Positions 1 through 8,767 of a DNA stretch of 64,000 nt are shown piece after piece. Made by a program: the position numbers and the translations under genes. The stretch spans positions 124,001-188,000 of the forward strand of contig CAKTYZ010000003.1 of assembly GCA_934635225.1 (NCBI GenBank), read 5' to 3'. Below the pieces are notes generated by a model. The model had not been told where the DNA came from and made no database searches. It saw only the letters and a list, made by a program, of their open reading frames with translations. The DNA is from an uncultured Kiritimatiellota bacterium. GTDB lineage: Bacteria > Verrucomicrobiota > Kiritimatiellia > RFP12 > UBA1067. Numbering within the stretch: the stretch's first letter is position 1; each line of letters starts with the position of its first letter.

Positions 1-1940
1 CCGGCGCCCAGCTGGAAGTCCGGTTCGGACAGCTCTTCCGCCGTCCGCGCGTGCACCTGCAGGCCGTCGGCCACCGGGCCCTGAGGCGGCGTCACGCGCT
101 GTTCGTAGTAGACGCCGTTGAACAGGTTCCTCTCCGTCCACGCCGCCCCGCGTCGCTTCAGTTCGCGGCAGGTCTCCGCAAACGCACGGTCGTCGCACAT
201 CTCAGACATCTGCACGGAGGCCTCCAGCGCGGCCAAGTAAACGAATTCCATCTGCGGATTCGGTCCGTAGTATTCGACGTCCATCGTGTTGTGCTGGCAT
301 CCCTCCATGACGCCGTCCCGGTCAGCGTCCCAGCCTCCAGAGATCCACGCGAAGGCGAGCGCACGGCGGATGGCCGGCCACGTCTTCCGCAGCCAATCGC
401 GGTCGCCCGTCTTCCGCACATATTCGAGCGCCTTGACGACGCACTGCATCTGCCCGTCGGCGCACGCGACGCCGAGATCCTTCGCATTGTCCGCCAGCGG
501 CAGTCGAACGCGGAAGCGCATGTGGCCGTTCGCCGCGAGCTGGGCGCCGAAGGCGTTGTCCAGCATTGATCGCGCGAGTTCCGGCCACAAATCGACAAGG
601 GCATGTTCGTAGCCCCACACGTGCGTGCAGTTGCCGTAGCAACTGCCCTCGCCGTCCAGGCACCCCTCCCAGCCGTAGAAGTTGCCGTCCGCCGTCCGAA
701 AGCACGTCTCCGTGCGCAGCGTCGAGAGGTTGAAGAGCGCCGCCTCCTTCACGACGGCGGGGGCGTCCGCCGCAAGGACACGCCGGACAAACGCGACGGT
801 TCCCGCCTCCAGTTCCGGCAAGTCGCGCACAAACGCGGCGGCGGCCTCCGCCGCCGAGGCGAACTTCGTCGCGTACCAGTTGCCCAGCACATGGTCAGCG
901 ACGTCCTCCTCATGATTCCACTCCCAGCCGAAGCGGTTGGGGAACCGCCACGCGAGAATGAACGGCACGGCCTTCGTCTCGCCGGGCGCGAGCTCCACCG
1001 CGACGGCGAGCTGGGCGAGCGGCAACTTCTTCGTCGCCGAGGCGTCCTGCGCGTCCGTGTCCGCCACGTCGCCCCGCGCGACAAAGCGTGACCAGAACCG
1101 ATCCATGCCAACGCCCCAGCCGGGCTCGCGGACGTCCGTCGCCGTCGAGACCGCACCGACCCCATCCGGCACGAACAGACCGAACTCGCCATCCGCCGCG
1201 TTGGCGATTTCGCCGCCCAGCAGCCGGAACTTCCGCGTGTCGACCTGCCGCCCCGACAGGCAGACGCCCGTAAGACCGCCCTTCTCGACACGGCGCTCGT
1301 CGCGGACGACGGGCGTCTTGCGGTCGGCGAAACGCGGCGCGCGCCCGCAGCAATTGACCAGCGTGCCGACGACAGACGCCTTGACACGCGACGGCGAGCG
1401 GTTCGTCAGCCGCCAGCGCAGAAGAATGACGGGAAGGCCGCTCTTGAGCGTGTCGCCGGGCACCAGCGGATTCATCGCCTCCAACGTGACGTCCACGGGC
1501 ATCCCGCCGTCCGAGAGCTCGACCTGCGCAAGCGGATAGGCGGCCTTGAAGATGGCCTTGCCGAAGCGCGGATAGCCTTGGTTGACGGCGCGCGACCCGA
1601 CATCGCCCTCGTATTCCGAAAGCGGCACGGGGCCTTCCAGCAGCCGCGCGACGCGGCGGCCGTCCGCCGTCTCGCACCGCAGGGCGAACGCCGGCTGATA
1701 GATCGGCGGCCAAAGGTAGCTTGTCGACGGAACGAAGCCTTTCGCTGGCTCGTTGAAAATCTCCCAGTCCACGAGTCCGCCTCGACCGGAGAGTGAGATC
1801 GTCCCGGTGCCGATTCCGCCCAGCGGCATCTTCACCTTTTCGAGATTCGCCCCCTCGTAGGTCTTCAGCACAGGCCAGTCCGCCGCGCACAGATGGGCGG
1901 CCACAGTTAGGCAAACGAAACTCAACGCGACTTTTCTCAT
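1..1940 (-). CDS. GH116 family beta-glucosidase/glucosylceramidase-like protein, partial (C-terminus beyond window)
   Basis: The frame is open from the ATG at 1940 to the left edge (about 646 codons seen), so the stop is missing. The protein begins with a signal peptide (MRKVALSFVCLTVAAHLCAA) and then has the GGIGTGTISLSGRGG / DWEIFNEP block typical of the GH116 N-terminal domain (bile-acid beta-glucosidase GBA2 type). Later text such as VMEGCQHNTMDVEYYGPNPQ matches the start of the (alpha/alpha)6 catalytic domain. The expected role is hydrolysis of beta-glucosides or xylosides outside the cytoplasm. A TGCTATACT -10 lies 10 nt before the ATG and a 20-bp palindrome is centred 35 bp further upstream. 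The family call is confident; the substrate is unknown. Confidence 0.85.
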   Translation of the reverse strand, partial: MRKVALSFVCLTVAAHLCAADWPVLKTYEGANLEKVKMPLGGIGTGTISLSGRGGLVDWEIFNEPAKGFVPSTSYLWPPIYQPAFALRCETADGRRVARLLEGPVPLSEYEGDVGSRAVNQGYPRFGKAIFKAAYPLAQVELSDGGMPVDVTLEAMNPLVPGDTLKSGLPVILLRWRLTNRSPSRVKASVVGTLVNCCGRAPRFADRKTPVVRDERRVEKGGLTGVCLSGRQVDTRKFRLLGGEIANAADGEFGLFVPDGVGAVSTATDVREPGWGVGMDRFWSRFVARGDVADTDAQDASATKKLPLAQLAVAVELAPGETKAVPFILAWRFPNRFGWEWNHEEDVADHVLGNWYATKFASAAEAAAAFVRDLPELEAGTVAFVRRVLAADAPAVVKEAALFNLSTLRTETCFRTADGNFYGWEGCLDGEGSCYGNCTHVWGYEHALVDLWPELARSMLDNAFGAQLAANGHMRFRVRLPLADNAKDLGVACADGQMQCVVKALEYVRKTGDRDWLRKTWPAIRRALAFAWISGGWDADRDGVMEGCQHNTMDVEYYGPNPQMEFVYLAALEASVQMSEMCDDRAFAETCRELKRRGAAWTERNLFNGVYYEQRVTPPQGPVADGLQVHARTAEELSEPDFQLGA

Positions 1941-1950
1941 TTCGCCCCGT

Positions 1951-1959
1951 AGTATAGCA
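1951..1959 (-). promoter_or_regulatory. extended -10 (TGCTATACT) of GH116 gene
   Basis: TATACT at 1956-1951 on the minus strand is preceded by TGC, with 10 nt to the ATG and no Shine-Dalgarno. It has the same -10 to palindrome distance as the promoter at 17662-17667. Confidence 0.55.
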
Positions 1960-1978
1960 TCCTCGCCGCGCCAAGGTC

Positions 1979-1998
1979 CACTACTCAAATGAGTAGTG
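1979..1998. promoter_or_regulatory. 20-bp palindrome (copy 1), candidate operator upstream of the GH116 gene
   Basis: CACTACTCAAATGAGTAGTG has perfect 9-bp arms around AA. It is identical to copies at 11190-11209 and 17690-17709, and all share the flank GCCAAGGTC. Its centre is 35 bp from the centre of the TATACT -10 (1951-1956) of the GH116 gene. It also overlaps the last codons of the O-antigen-ligase-like gene. Confidence 0.6.
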
Positions 1999-3360
1999 CG
2001 TCGTCTGCGCGGCAGTTGGTGCTTGGACTACTGACCCGACAGTTCGCGCGTCGGAGACCGTGTCCATCGTCTTTGACAACGAACACAGCAAACTCATCCA
2101 ATCCGGGATGTAGTCACCCGCTCCTTCGATTCTAATCACATTCTCCACCTTGCCAGAAATCTCCGGGAGAGAAGACAGCGTGCCGACGATGATGACCTGC
2201 TCGGCGTCCAGCCTCAGATCCATTCGCTTCGGCGAAAGCCAGATCGTCTTTTGCCGTCCCCTTCGTCCGGCATCGTCCGCCTCTCCACAGACAACAACGA
2301 CCTCCGCCTCGTCTAGGATTTGCCGTGCGTCTTGCACAATCACAAATGAAGCCGTCGGGAAACCTGTCAAGAACTCGCGTATTTCTCGCGGATACATTTC
2401 ACCGCCAAGAACTTTTGAATCCGGCACAAGCCAGAACAATGGGTTCGTTCGCCCAACTTGGATGCCGTAATTTCGCTTCCTGATCAGCGGCGAACCGTCT
2501 TCGCCCTGCAATACAAGTGCCGCACTCGCCACACATCCAAGAAATCCCGTCAGGCCAATTCCCCAAAACAGTGCAAGTCTCAAAAAACTCCACCGCAGAG
2601 AAACAAGCACACAAACAAGCGTCATTAAAGGAATTACCCACAAACACCAACTTTCACAGACCGAACTAAACAGAGCCGCCACAAAAAGTGCAACCCATTC
2701 CGCCCAGCACAGCCAAGCTCCCTGCCGACGTCCGACAATAAAACCAAATGGCAGTACAACACTCCACCCCAACAGCCAGACAACGCCTCCGACAATGCCC
2801 GTTTCGACAATCCACGTCAAGTGGCTGTTAACCAGAGTCCGATAGCGTTCCTTGCGATCCAAAGGCTGATACCACTGCATATAAGCCTCGCCTGAGTTCC
2901 CGATCCCCCAGCCGAACGGTGCGTCCAACATCATACGAGGTGCTGTCTGCCAAAGTTCAAGACGATTGCCGACAGAGCGATCTTCACGCAAGAACTCAGG
3001 TGCCAATCGTCCGACAACCCCCATCTGAATGGACAGCAGGCAGAACCCCACCACAACCGTCAAGAGGCTCGCCTTGACAAGCGTTCTCATGCTTTTCATG
3101 CGACGCAAAACCACAAGTGCCAATGGAACAGAGGCAACTGCCAGTGCAACAATTCCACCTCGTGAGAACGTGTGCAGAAGAATGTACAGAGAACCCACAG
3201 CAAGCGCAGCTCCAAGAATACGGGCAAATCGACGAGCGGAACATGCCAAAGCCAATCCGATCAGAACCAGTTCGACAGCCAACACAGCCAGCTTGTTCGG
3301 ATTGTCGAACCCGAACTGCCAACGCACAATGCCATTGTAAAAGAAAGAGGCCAACAGCAT
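1981..3360 (-). CDS. O-antigen ligase/polymerase-like (Wzy_C) polytopic membrane protein with a C-terminal soluble domain
   Basis: 459 aa. The first ~290 residues are a series of hydrophobic helices. Within them are HTFSRGGIVAL, a large loop with PFGWGIGNSGEAYMQWYQ, and VNSHLTWIVETGIVGG; the last is the (H)NSxLxxxxETGxxG pattern of Wzy_C/WaaL proteins. These proteins transfer or polymerise glycans on undecaprenyl carriers in the inner membrane. The last ~150 residues (from about YGIQVGRTNP) are soluble and I do not recognise them. It is the last gene of the Cys-peptide operon, 6 bp after the tandem hydrolase. The annotated N-terminus begins inside a membrane segment and the protein seems short of N-terminal helices compared with usual ligases. 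Function here is inferred only from fold. Confidence 0.65.
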   Translation of the reverse strand: MLLASFFYNGIVRWQFGFDNPNKLAVLAVELVLIGLALACSARRFARILGAALAVGSLYILLHTFSRGGIVALAVASVPLALVVLRRMKSMRTLVKASLLTVVVGFCLLSIQMGVVGRLAPEFLREDRSVGNRLELWQTAPRMMLDAPFGWGIGNSGEAYMQWYQPLDRKERYRTLVNSHLTWIVETGIVGGVVWLLGWSVVLPFGFIVGRRQGAWLCWAEWVALFVAALFSSVCESWCLWVIPLMTLVCVLVSLRWSFLRLALFWGIGLTGFLGCVASAALVLQGEDGSPLIRKRNYGIQVGRTNPLFWLVPDSKVLGGEMYPREIREFLTGFPTASFVIVQDARQILDEAEVVVVCGEADDAGRRGRQKTIWLSPKRMDLRLDAEQVIIVGTLSSLPEISGKVENVIRIEGAGDYIPDWMSLLCSLSKTMDTVSDARTVGSVVQAPTAAQTTHYSFE

Positions 3361-3366
3361 ATGCGA

Positions 3367-5070
3367 TTACTCGGCCTTCCACAATTCCGCTATCGGGCGG
3401 CTGGGCAGCATCACGCGATAGGCATCGGGAATCTCATCGCCTTGCGCACGTGCGACACAGCGCAGATTCACAACATCACCAACCAGCGGAGCCGAATCAA
3501 ATAACGTGCGCCAATTGACCGCTGCCGAACGCCGCGTTCTGTCTAGCGCCAACTGAAACACGGCCCGTCCCAACCGTTCTGCCGCGCCACACCCCGAATG
3601 GCCAAGCCCCGGATAGGCTCGATAGAGAATCGGGTATTCCTTATCTTTAGCCGCCTTGAAGAACGCAAGGGAGCGTTCGTAACCACATTCATTCTCACCC
3701 GTCGTGAGGCACCAGAGGATAGATGCGCCTCCGCTCGTCGGCTCATCGAAACTGCTTGGAATGTGAATGTGAACGGCCAAAAACCGCTCAGGCTTGCGCA
3801 AGGCCAGACGCTGTGCATACTGCGCGGCGCCCGAATACCCCCAAAGCAAAAACCGCACATCAGGAATTCTTTCTTCCCGGACAAGACCATCTACACACTT
3901 TGACCACGCTTCAGAAACCTGATCAAACGCACGATCTGCCGTGCGCGCCTCTTGTCGCGTGAGATCCGTCCAGTTCTTGCGCGGATTCCACAGATGCCGC
4001 GCGGAGCCCCAGGCGACGACTGCAAGCTTGTTGCTCTCGGCAAAGGCGACCATGCGCCCGACCTCAGAGGCAATATTCCCCGTGACAATCTTCGCAGGGA
4101 TGTCGTCCGGACTGTTCGCAAGCAGGCTCAGGCAAAGCACGCCTCGCGGGATCTCGTTTCTTCGTGTGCGCAGAAAGACTGTCAGGACAGGCTGAGCCGT
4201 CGGCTTTGCCCTCATAGTCCGACGGAGAATTTCAATCTTGTCGCGCCTCGTCAAGCTTCGCCAACGCAGCAACAACTCTTCCGACGGAAGCCAAAACGAA
4301 TTGACGTCCTCCGCTTTTGGTAGACGATTCCCTCGTGTGCCCGTGATGGCATTCGCCCAAACGCCCCCTTCTGCACGGCGACGTCCTTGCAGTTTTAAGA
4401 TCTCAAGAAAATAGGCTCGCACAAAATCTTCTAAAACCGCACTACGACTGTGACCAAGCCCCGGAACATCCACCCATGTCCACCGTCGAGCGGCTGCGCG
4501 CCCATCATGAAAGTGCGACAGGCAAGTACCATAACGAAAATCTTCCGTTCCGCAGGCTACAATGCCCGGCGGCCTTTCGCCCCCAATCTGCGACAGACCC
4601 TGCCACCAACCAGCGGAAGCTGCGCACCACGCCGTGACACGTGAAGGGAACTGTTCAGCGAAACTTGCGGCAAAATGCGCGCCGCCGGAAAACCCGTAAA
4701 CAAACAGCGGCAACCGTCCCAATCCGACGGAATCAAGAAACGTCAACAATTTCAGGCCGGATCCTGACCGCGCATCGTAGTAGCCATGTCCCTGTTTCAA
4801 ATCCGCAACAGGGGAACGGAAGGTGACGGCAACCAGTGCTATCGCGTTTGACTGCGCGAACGAAACCCACGCCTTTTCTTTGAGATACACCGAGGCATCG
4901 CCATTTGCGCCCGCAAGCACCACCATGACCGCGCGACAATTCTTCACCTCGCAGACAGGATGGATCAGTGCCTCGAAATGCACTTCTTGCGGCTGATCCT
5001 CCGCACGGATCGTCACACAGAAGATTGCCGCAAACGCGGACACGAGCAACATGAAAGACGCAGGCTTCAT
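3367..5070 (-). CDS. secreted tandem alpha/beta-hydrolase (two PHB-depolymerase/feruloyl-esterase-like domains)
   Basis: 567 aa with signal peptide (MKPASFMLLVSAFAAIFCVTIRA). There are two successive hydrolase domains. The first has nucleophile elbow VYGFSGGAHFA near residue 130 and the late block PGLGHSRS. The second has LWGYSGAAQYA near residue 410 and YPGLGHSGCG. Both halves therefore retain a candidate catalytic Ser and His, so neither is plainly dead. Homologous domains are esterases or polyester depolymerases. It overlaps the upstream gene by 4 bp and precedes the ligase-like gene by 6 bp, so it is translationally coupled within the Cys-peptide operon. Its substrate is unknown; removal or attachment of an acyl group on a secreted product is only a guess. 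Confidence 0.75.
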   Translation of the reverse strand: MKPASFMLLVSAFAAIFCVTIRAEDQPQEVHFEALIHPVCEVKNCRAVMVVLAGANGDASVYLKEKAWVSFAQSNAIALVAVTFRSPVADLKQGHGYYDARSGSGLKLLTFLDSVGLGRLPLFVYGFSGGAHFAASFAEQFPSRVTAWCAASAGWWQGLSQIGGERPPGIVACGTEDFRYGTCLSHFHDGRAAARRWTWVDVPGLGHSRSAVLEDFVRAYFLEILKLQGRRRAEGGVWANAITGTRGNRLPKAEDVNSFWLPSEELLLRWRSLTRRDKIEILRRTMRAKPTAQPVLTVFLRTRRNEIPRGVLCLSLLANSPDDIPAKIVTGNIASEVGRMVAFAESNKLAVVAWGSARHLWNPRKNWTDLTRQEARTADRAFDQVSEAWSKCVDGLVREERIPDVRFLLWGYSGAAQYAQRLALRKPERFLAVHIHIPSSFDEPTSGGASILWCLTTGENECGYERSLAFFKAAKDKEYPILYRAYPGLGHSGCGAAERLGRAVFQLALDRTRRSAAVNWRTLFDSAPLVGDVVNLRCVARAQGDEIPDAYRVMLPSRPIAELWKAE

Positions 5071-7379
5071 TTTCTCAGGACAAGATCCGGTGCATAGATG
5101 ATGTTATCCTCGCTTTTCGGAAGTTCAGGCTGAACCTCTCTGGTCACAAGTTCCCGCGTCCGCCTATCCAGCAAGTTCCGCTTGCTTCGCAAAAGCGCAA
5201 TCACCTCCCTGACCGGTTTGGCGTTCCGCTCGGAGATCAACTTGACTTCAGTCCGCGTCCCATCCGTTGTCTCAGACGAAAACGTGTCGGCTCCTTCATA
5301 CAGGCCACCTGAACGCATCTCGCCGAAATCGCCACGCGAGAAATAGGACATGAGCGAATGAACCCTGACCGGCGGAAGGTGTTCAAACCGATACCGCCCC
5401 GCACTGTCGGTTTTCGTCCACCGTTCAGGATACGTCACAAGTTCAAGTCCTGGCAAGAAAGTCCCCTTGATCCGAACGCCGCCCTGCGGACGTCCACGCT
5501 CATCGACAACTCGCCCCGAAACAGTGACCATCATGGACGCGGGGAACACCTCAACGGCAAGATGCACGTCATTCGATCCCTTTGTAAAACGTCCGTCAGG
5601 CAGAATCCGAAAACGCAAGCCATCAAGACGCTCCATGAGCAGCACGTTCTGCTGATCGACTCTCCAGTCTCCCGGTTCAAGATCCACTCCACGCTCCTTG
5701 ATGCAATCGATTTCCAGATGATGTGCCTGTCCACCAGATCCAACGACATCAATCCCATACTTCTCTGTTGGCGGAGGACACATTCGTTCGTAAAACCGCG
5801 CCAACGCCACAGACATCTTTTCGGGCGTATCCGCAACTTTCAATTCCGCCAAATCAAACGCCGTCACGTCGGGATGCACAACGAACCCATAGAAACTCGT
5901 ATTTCGAGCCGCCTCCCTGGTCACTTCCTCCTGAGTCTTAATCTGCGGCTCAGGCCGTTTGACTCCTTTCTTCACATCTTCATGCCATTTCACGAACTCT
6001 TCCGCGTTTGGGACAAAGCGATTGACAATCTTGCCATTTCGTACGCTGGCAACCTGTTTTCCTGTTGACGTATACAGGTAGTCGCAATCGCTCTTCTCGT
6101 CTCCGCCGCTCCGAGTCCGCAACAGTCTTCCATTCTTGACGTCAAACCAGAACTCGACAGAAAGACCTGTTTTTGGCATGATTTTGCAATAGGTCAAGCG
6201 ACCTGTTTCCATGTATCGGCTCTCGGTTGTCGTGCCGGATTTCCGATCCGTCTCCAGCGTCATGGACAACGCGCCCTTTTCGTCATAGGCGTATTCAGTC
6301 CGACTGCCATATCCCTGCGAATATGTCGTTTCCAGCCATCGCTTCTTGCCGCGAAGATTCTTGCCCGATGTGAACACGCGCCAGACACGCCGACATTCTT
6401 TCCGTTCGCTGACTCTCATGCCCGTTTCGAGATTCGCGTACTCCTCCTCCGTCTCGCCATCTGGTCGCTTGCGGAGAATGTGCGCATTTCGCCGCTTCGC
6501 ATCGACTTTCGTGATGACATAAGTCCAGTCGTTCAGCGAAAGGATCTGCCGCGTCCCTAAGTCATACGCATAGTTCCGCTCTCCATCCGAGAAAGTCGCC
6601 CGCCCTTTCTTTGCCAAGCCATGGACAATCCGATACGTCCGTCCGCCAGACTTCAACTGGACAACGGACATCCGCTCTTTCTGAAGCCCCCACTGTCCAT
6701 TCGCATTCAGACCTCCGACACGCACGGGTGCCAAAAGGACTTCAGCCCTTCCGCCATCCGTAAACGCAATCGTCCGCATTTGGCCGCTCTCCCTGCCGCC
6801 CGTTTCCATCCGGCACAAGACCTTGCCGCCACAGACCATCTGCTCGAAAGTCCCGTCCGCCGAATAGCGGAACTCGACCGACAGCCCTCGCGTGTTCATT
6901 CTCACGAGCCGACCGTTCCTGAAAACGAGGTCGGGGAGCTTCTTCTCCAATCGCCAATAGAAGCGAGTCTCGCCGCCGTTCGTCACGCAACCGGAACCAC
7001 GGCGTCCGCGCCACAGGTTCGGGCGTTCCTCCTTCCTGAGCCAGAACTTCCGCACAATTCCGTCCGGGCTGTGCATCACAAGACAGTCCCGACTGACAGG
7101 ATAGATTCGCGACTCAAACCAGGGGATGCGCCAACCGTAGCCCAGAGTCGTCTTGCCACTCGGCTCTTCGGACGACCAGTAGGCATAGACCGTGCATTTC
7201 TTCGGCCCGAACGACAACGTACCCAACGGATATTCGGCGATTGCGTGACCAATGGCATCCGTCCCCTCAATTGCACTGTCCGCCAACGCCGCTCCACTGT
7301 GGAGCGGCATCCTCATCCGCCCACCCTGCGACACACAGCCGACGCAAGCAAAACCAACGGCTAAGACAATGCGTTTCAT
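5067..7379 (-). CDS. large lipoprotein with RHS/YD-like beta segments and a C-terminal carboxypeptidase-regulatory-like domain
   Basis: 770 aa. The N-terminus MKRIVLAVGFACVGCVSQ has a lipobox-like VGC, so a lipoprotein is likely. The middle is rich in YD-like strands (for example YAYDEKGALSMTLETDR and YLYTSTGKQVASVRNGKIV), as in RHS proteins, but no toxin domain follows. Near residue 630 is VTVSGRVVDERGRPQGGVRI, a carboxypeptidase-regulatory-like beta-sandwich start. The last residues read DNIIYAPDLVLRK, matching the tails of the two smaller secreted proteins encoded upstream in the operon. It starts 6 bp after the preceding stop. Likely a surface or periplasmic structural protein; function unknown. 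Confidence 0.65.
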   Translation of the reverse strand: MKRIVLAVGFACVGCVSQGGRMRMPLHSGAALADSAIEGTDAIGHAIAEYPLGTLSFGPKKCTVYAYWSSEEPSGKTTLGYGWRIPWFESRIYPVSRDCLVMHSPDGIVRKFWLRKEERPNLWRGRRGSGCVTNGGETRFYWRLEKKLPDLVFRNGRLVRMNTRGLSVEFRYSADGTFEQMVCGGKVLCRMETGGRESGQMRTIAFTDGGRAEVLLAPVRVGGLNANGQWGLQKERMSVVQLKSGGRTYRIVHGLAKKGRATFSDGERNYAYDLGTRQILSLNDWTYVITKVDAKRRNAHILRKRPDGETEEEYANLETGMRVSERKECRRVWRVFTSGKNLRGKKRWLETTYSQGYGSRTEYAYDEKGALSMTLETDRKSGTTTESRYMETGRLTYCKIMPKTGLSVEFWFDVKNGRLLRTRSGGDEKSDCDYLYTSTGKQVASVRNGKIVNRFVPNAEEFVKWHEDVKKGVKRPEPQIKTQEEVTREAARNTSFYGFVVHPDVTAFDLAELKVADTPEKMSVALARFYERMCPPPTEKYGIDVVGSGGQAHHLEIDCIKERGVDLEPGDWRVDQQNVLLMERLDGLRFRILPDGRFTKGSNDVHLAVEVFPASMMVTVSGRVVDERGRPQGGVRIKGTFLPGLELVTYPERWTKTDSAGRYRFEHLPPVRVHSLMSYFSRGDFGEMRSGGLYEGADTFSSETTDGTRTEVKLISERNAKPVREVIALLRSKRNLLDRRTRELVTREVQPELPKSEDNIIYAPDLVLRK

Positions 7380-7385
7380 CTATAT

Positions 7386-8303
7386 TTACGGCAAGGCGAT
7401 ATCTGGCACATAGATAACGTTGTTCGTGCTCACGGGAAATCCTCTAATTGGCGCTTTCAGAGGATAAGGCTTTCCTTTCTTTCTCTCATAGGCAGACACG
7501 ATTCTCTCTGCAGATGTCCTCAGGGACGCTGTAAGTGTCAAGACTTCAACTTCTTTCACCTGTAGGTCTCGCTCAATCCCCTCTCGAATCCCTATACGTA
7601 CGGAAAGAGGGGAATCCTCAAAACACGTTCGTCTCAACATATTCGTATTCGCCATAAAGACCGCCGCATCATTCAACGACGGCAATCTTAACCCCTCACA
7701 ACTCCAATAGCCATCTTGTCTTGACACTGTGAACATTGCGGAGACTTTTTTCAGATTCTCATTCTCTGAATATGGAAATTGCATAATTTCAATTTGTCTC
7801 CCCGCAACGGGATTCCCATTCTTGTCTACGCAGCGTCCCTGTAGTGTCAGATTTTCTCGGTACAATTCCACGTAACAACTTTTTTCTAAAGGCATCTTTG
7901 ATGCCATCCCAAAGTAGCGAATCTCCTTATCTTTTATAATCTCCACAAAGTCTGCAACAACCCAATACATTGAAGAGGATACGTCTGGCATTACGATGGA
8001 GAACCATCCTTTCTGATCGGAACTTCCCCTCGCAACAACTTTGCCATCGGGAAACGACAGAACTTGCACATTGGCGGAAACCACACGACGACGAAAGCCA
8101 TTTCTCTTTGAGAATCGTTTTTGAGCCTCATTCTCAATAACAACTCGCAAGGACTCCTCGGCCGATTGGTCGTATGCGGCTGCAATCTCATTTGCCGTCA
8201 ACTCATCGACTCGCCATACTTCACCTTCTATCTTTGTTGCGCGACAGATGTAGACACCACAAAAAAGCAACATCATCGTAACACAAAATTTTTTAAAAAG
8301 CAT
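7386..8303 (-). CDS. secreted protein, carboxypeptidase-regulatory-like fold, with conserved NNVIYVPDIAL tail
   Basis: 305 aa with a signal peptide (MLFKKFCVTMMLLFCGVYICRA). It is a paralog of the product at 8768-9691: both have an N-terminal segment (EVWRVDELTANEIAAAYDQS), a VQVLSFPDGKVVARG/SSDQKGWFSIVMP block, a GRCVDKNGNPVAG turn and the same ending, FPVSTNNVIYVPD + IAL. The GRCVDxNGxPxxG pattern resembles carboxypeptidase regulatory/CNA-B-like beta-sandwiches. It lies 17 bp after the Cys-rich precursor gene, with an AGGAAG ribosome-binding site. No enzymatic motif is seen. A partner or scaffold of the peptide product is an inference from the operon. Confidence 0.65.
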   Translation of the reverse strand: MLFKKFCVTMMLLFCGVYICRATKIEGEVWRVDELTANEIAAAYDQSAEESLRVVIENEAQKRFSKRNGFRRRVVSANVQVLSFPDGKVVARGSSDQKGWFSIVMPDVSSSMYWVVADFVEIIKDKEIRYFGMASKMPLEKSCYVELYRENLTLQGRCVDKNGNPVAGRQIEIMQFPYSENENLKKVSAMFTVSRQDGYWSCEGLRLPSLNDAAVFMANTNMLRRTCFEDSPLSVRIGIREGIERDLQVKEVEVLTLTASLRTSAERIVSAYERKKGKPYPLKAPIRGFPVSTNNVIYVPDIALP

Positions 8304-8320
8304 ATCACATACTTCCTAAT

Positions 8321-8752
8321 TTATTCAACAGTATCACCTTGTAAACAAGCATCAGATGCTTCGCAGACATCTTCTGTTCCGCACGAATCATTCTCACGAC
8401 ACAGATCTTCTTCTTCACATCTATCTTGAAGACAGGGCTCATCACCAGCAGGCATTGACAGAAGGCAAGAATCTGCATTTGCACGACCACCAGGACAATC
8501 ATCGGAATACTTCAGTTCTGGTAAACAAACGTCTTCCGTGTCTCGACCACCTGGGCAGGTGTCGGATTCTTCACTCTCTGAGGTTGCTGGTTGACAGAAG
8601 TCCTGGCTGTGTCCACCTCCAGGACAGAGAGGTGGCAGAAATGGAGAATCTGTCGCCAGCACTGTGTCCGTGAAGGTAAAGTGTGCGAATCCACCAGCCA
8701 TCAAAATTTGAAAAAGTCGATGCGCGAACTGACGACAAGAGATATTCTGCAT
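8321..8752 (-). CDS. Cys/Asp-repeat precursor peptide, candidate ranthipeptide-type RiPP substrate
   Basis: 143 aa with an AAGGA ribosome-binding site. A 42-residue leader containing a hydrophobic stretch precedes a strongly acidic core with 12 cysteines. The spacing is regular. Cys43, 66, 76, 86 and 96 are each followed by Asp eight residues later (CX7D), three of them as CPGG units. Cys112, 118, 124, 130 and 136 form five hexads with Asp four residues later (CX3D: CEEED, CREND, CGTED, CEASD, CLQGD). Cys53 and Cys107 have Asp at other spacings. CX3D is the motif crosslinked by PapB in freyrasin, and one Cys-Asp thioether of the quinohemoprotein amine dehydrogenase gamma subunit spans CX7D. 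A radical SAM/SPASM gene is two genes upstream in the same operon. No ordinary protein domain is recognisable. Confidence 0.75.
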   Translation of the reverse strand: MQNISCRQFAHRLFQILMAGGFAHFTFTDTVLATDSPFLPPLCPGGGHSQDFCQPATSESEESDTCPGGRDTEDVCLPELKYSDDCPGGRANADSCLLSMPAGDEPCLQDRCEEEDLCRENDSCGTEDVCEASDACLQGDTVE

Positions 8753-8767
8753 TGTAAGTATTCCTTT

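Noticed and set aside
910..1974. 354-codon minus-strand frame overlapping GH116
   Set aside because: It is a high-GC shadow; the GH116 frame has signal peptide and family motifs.
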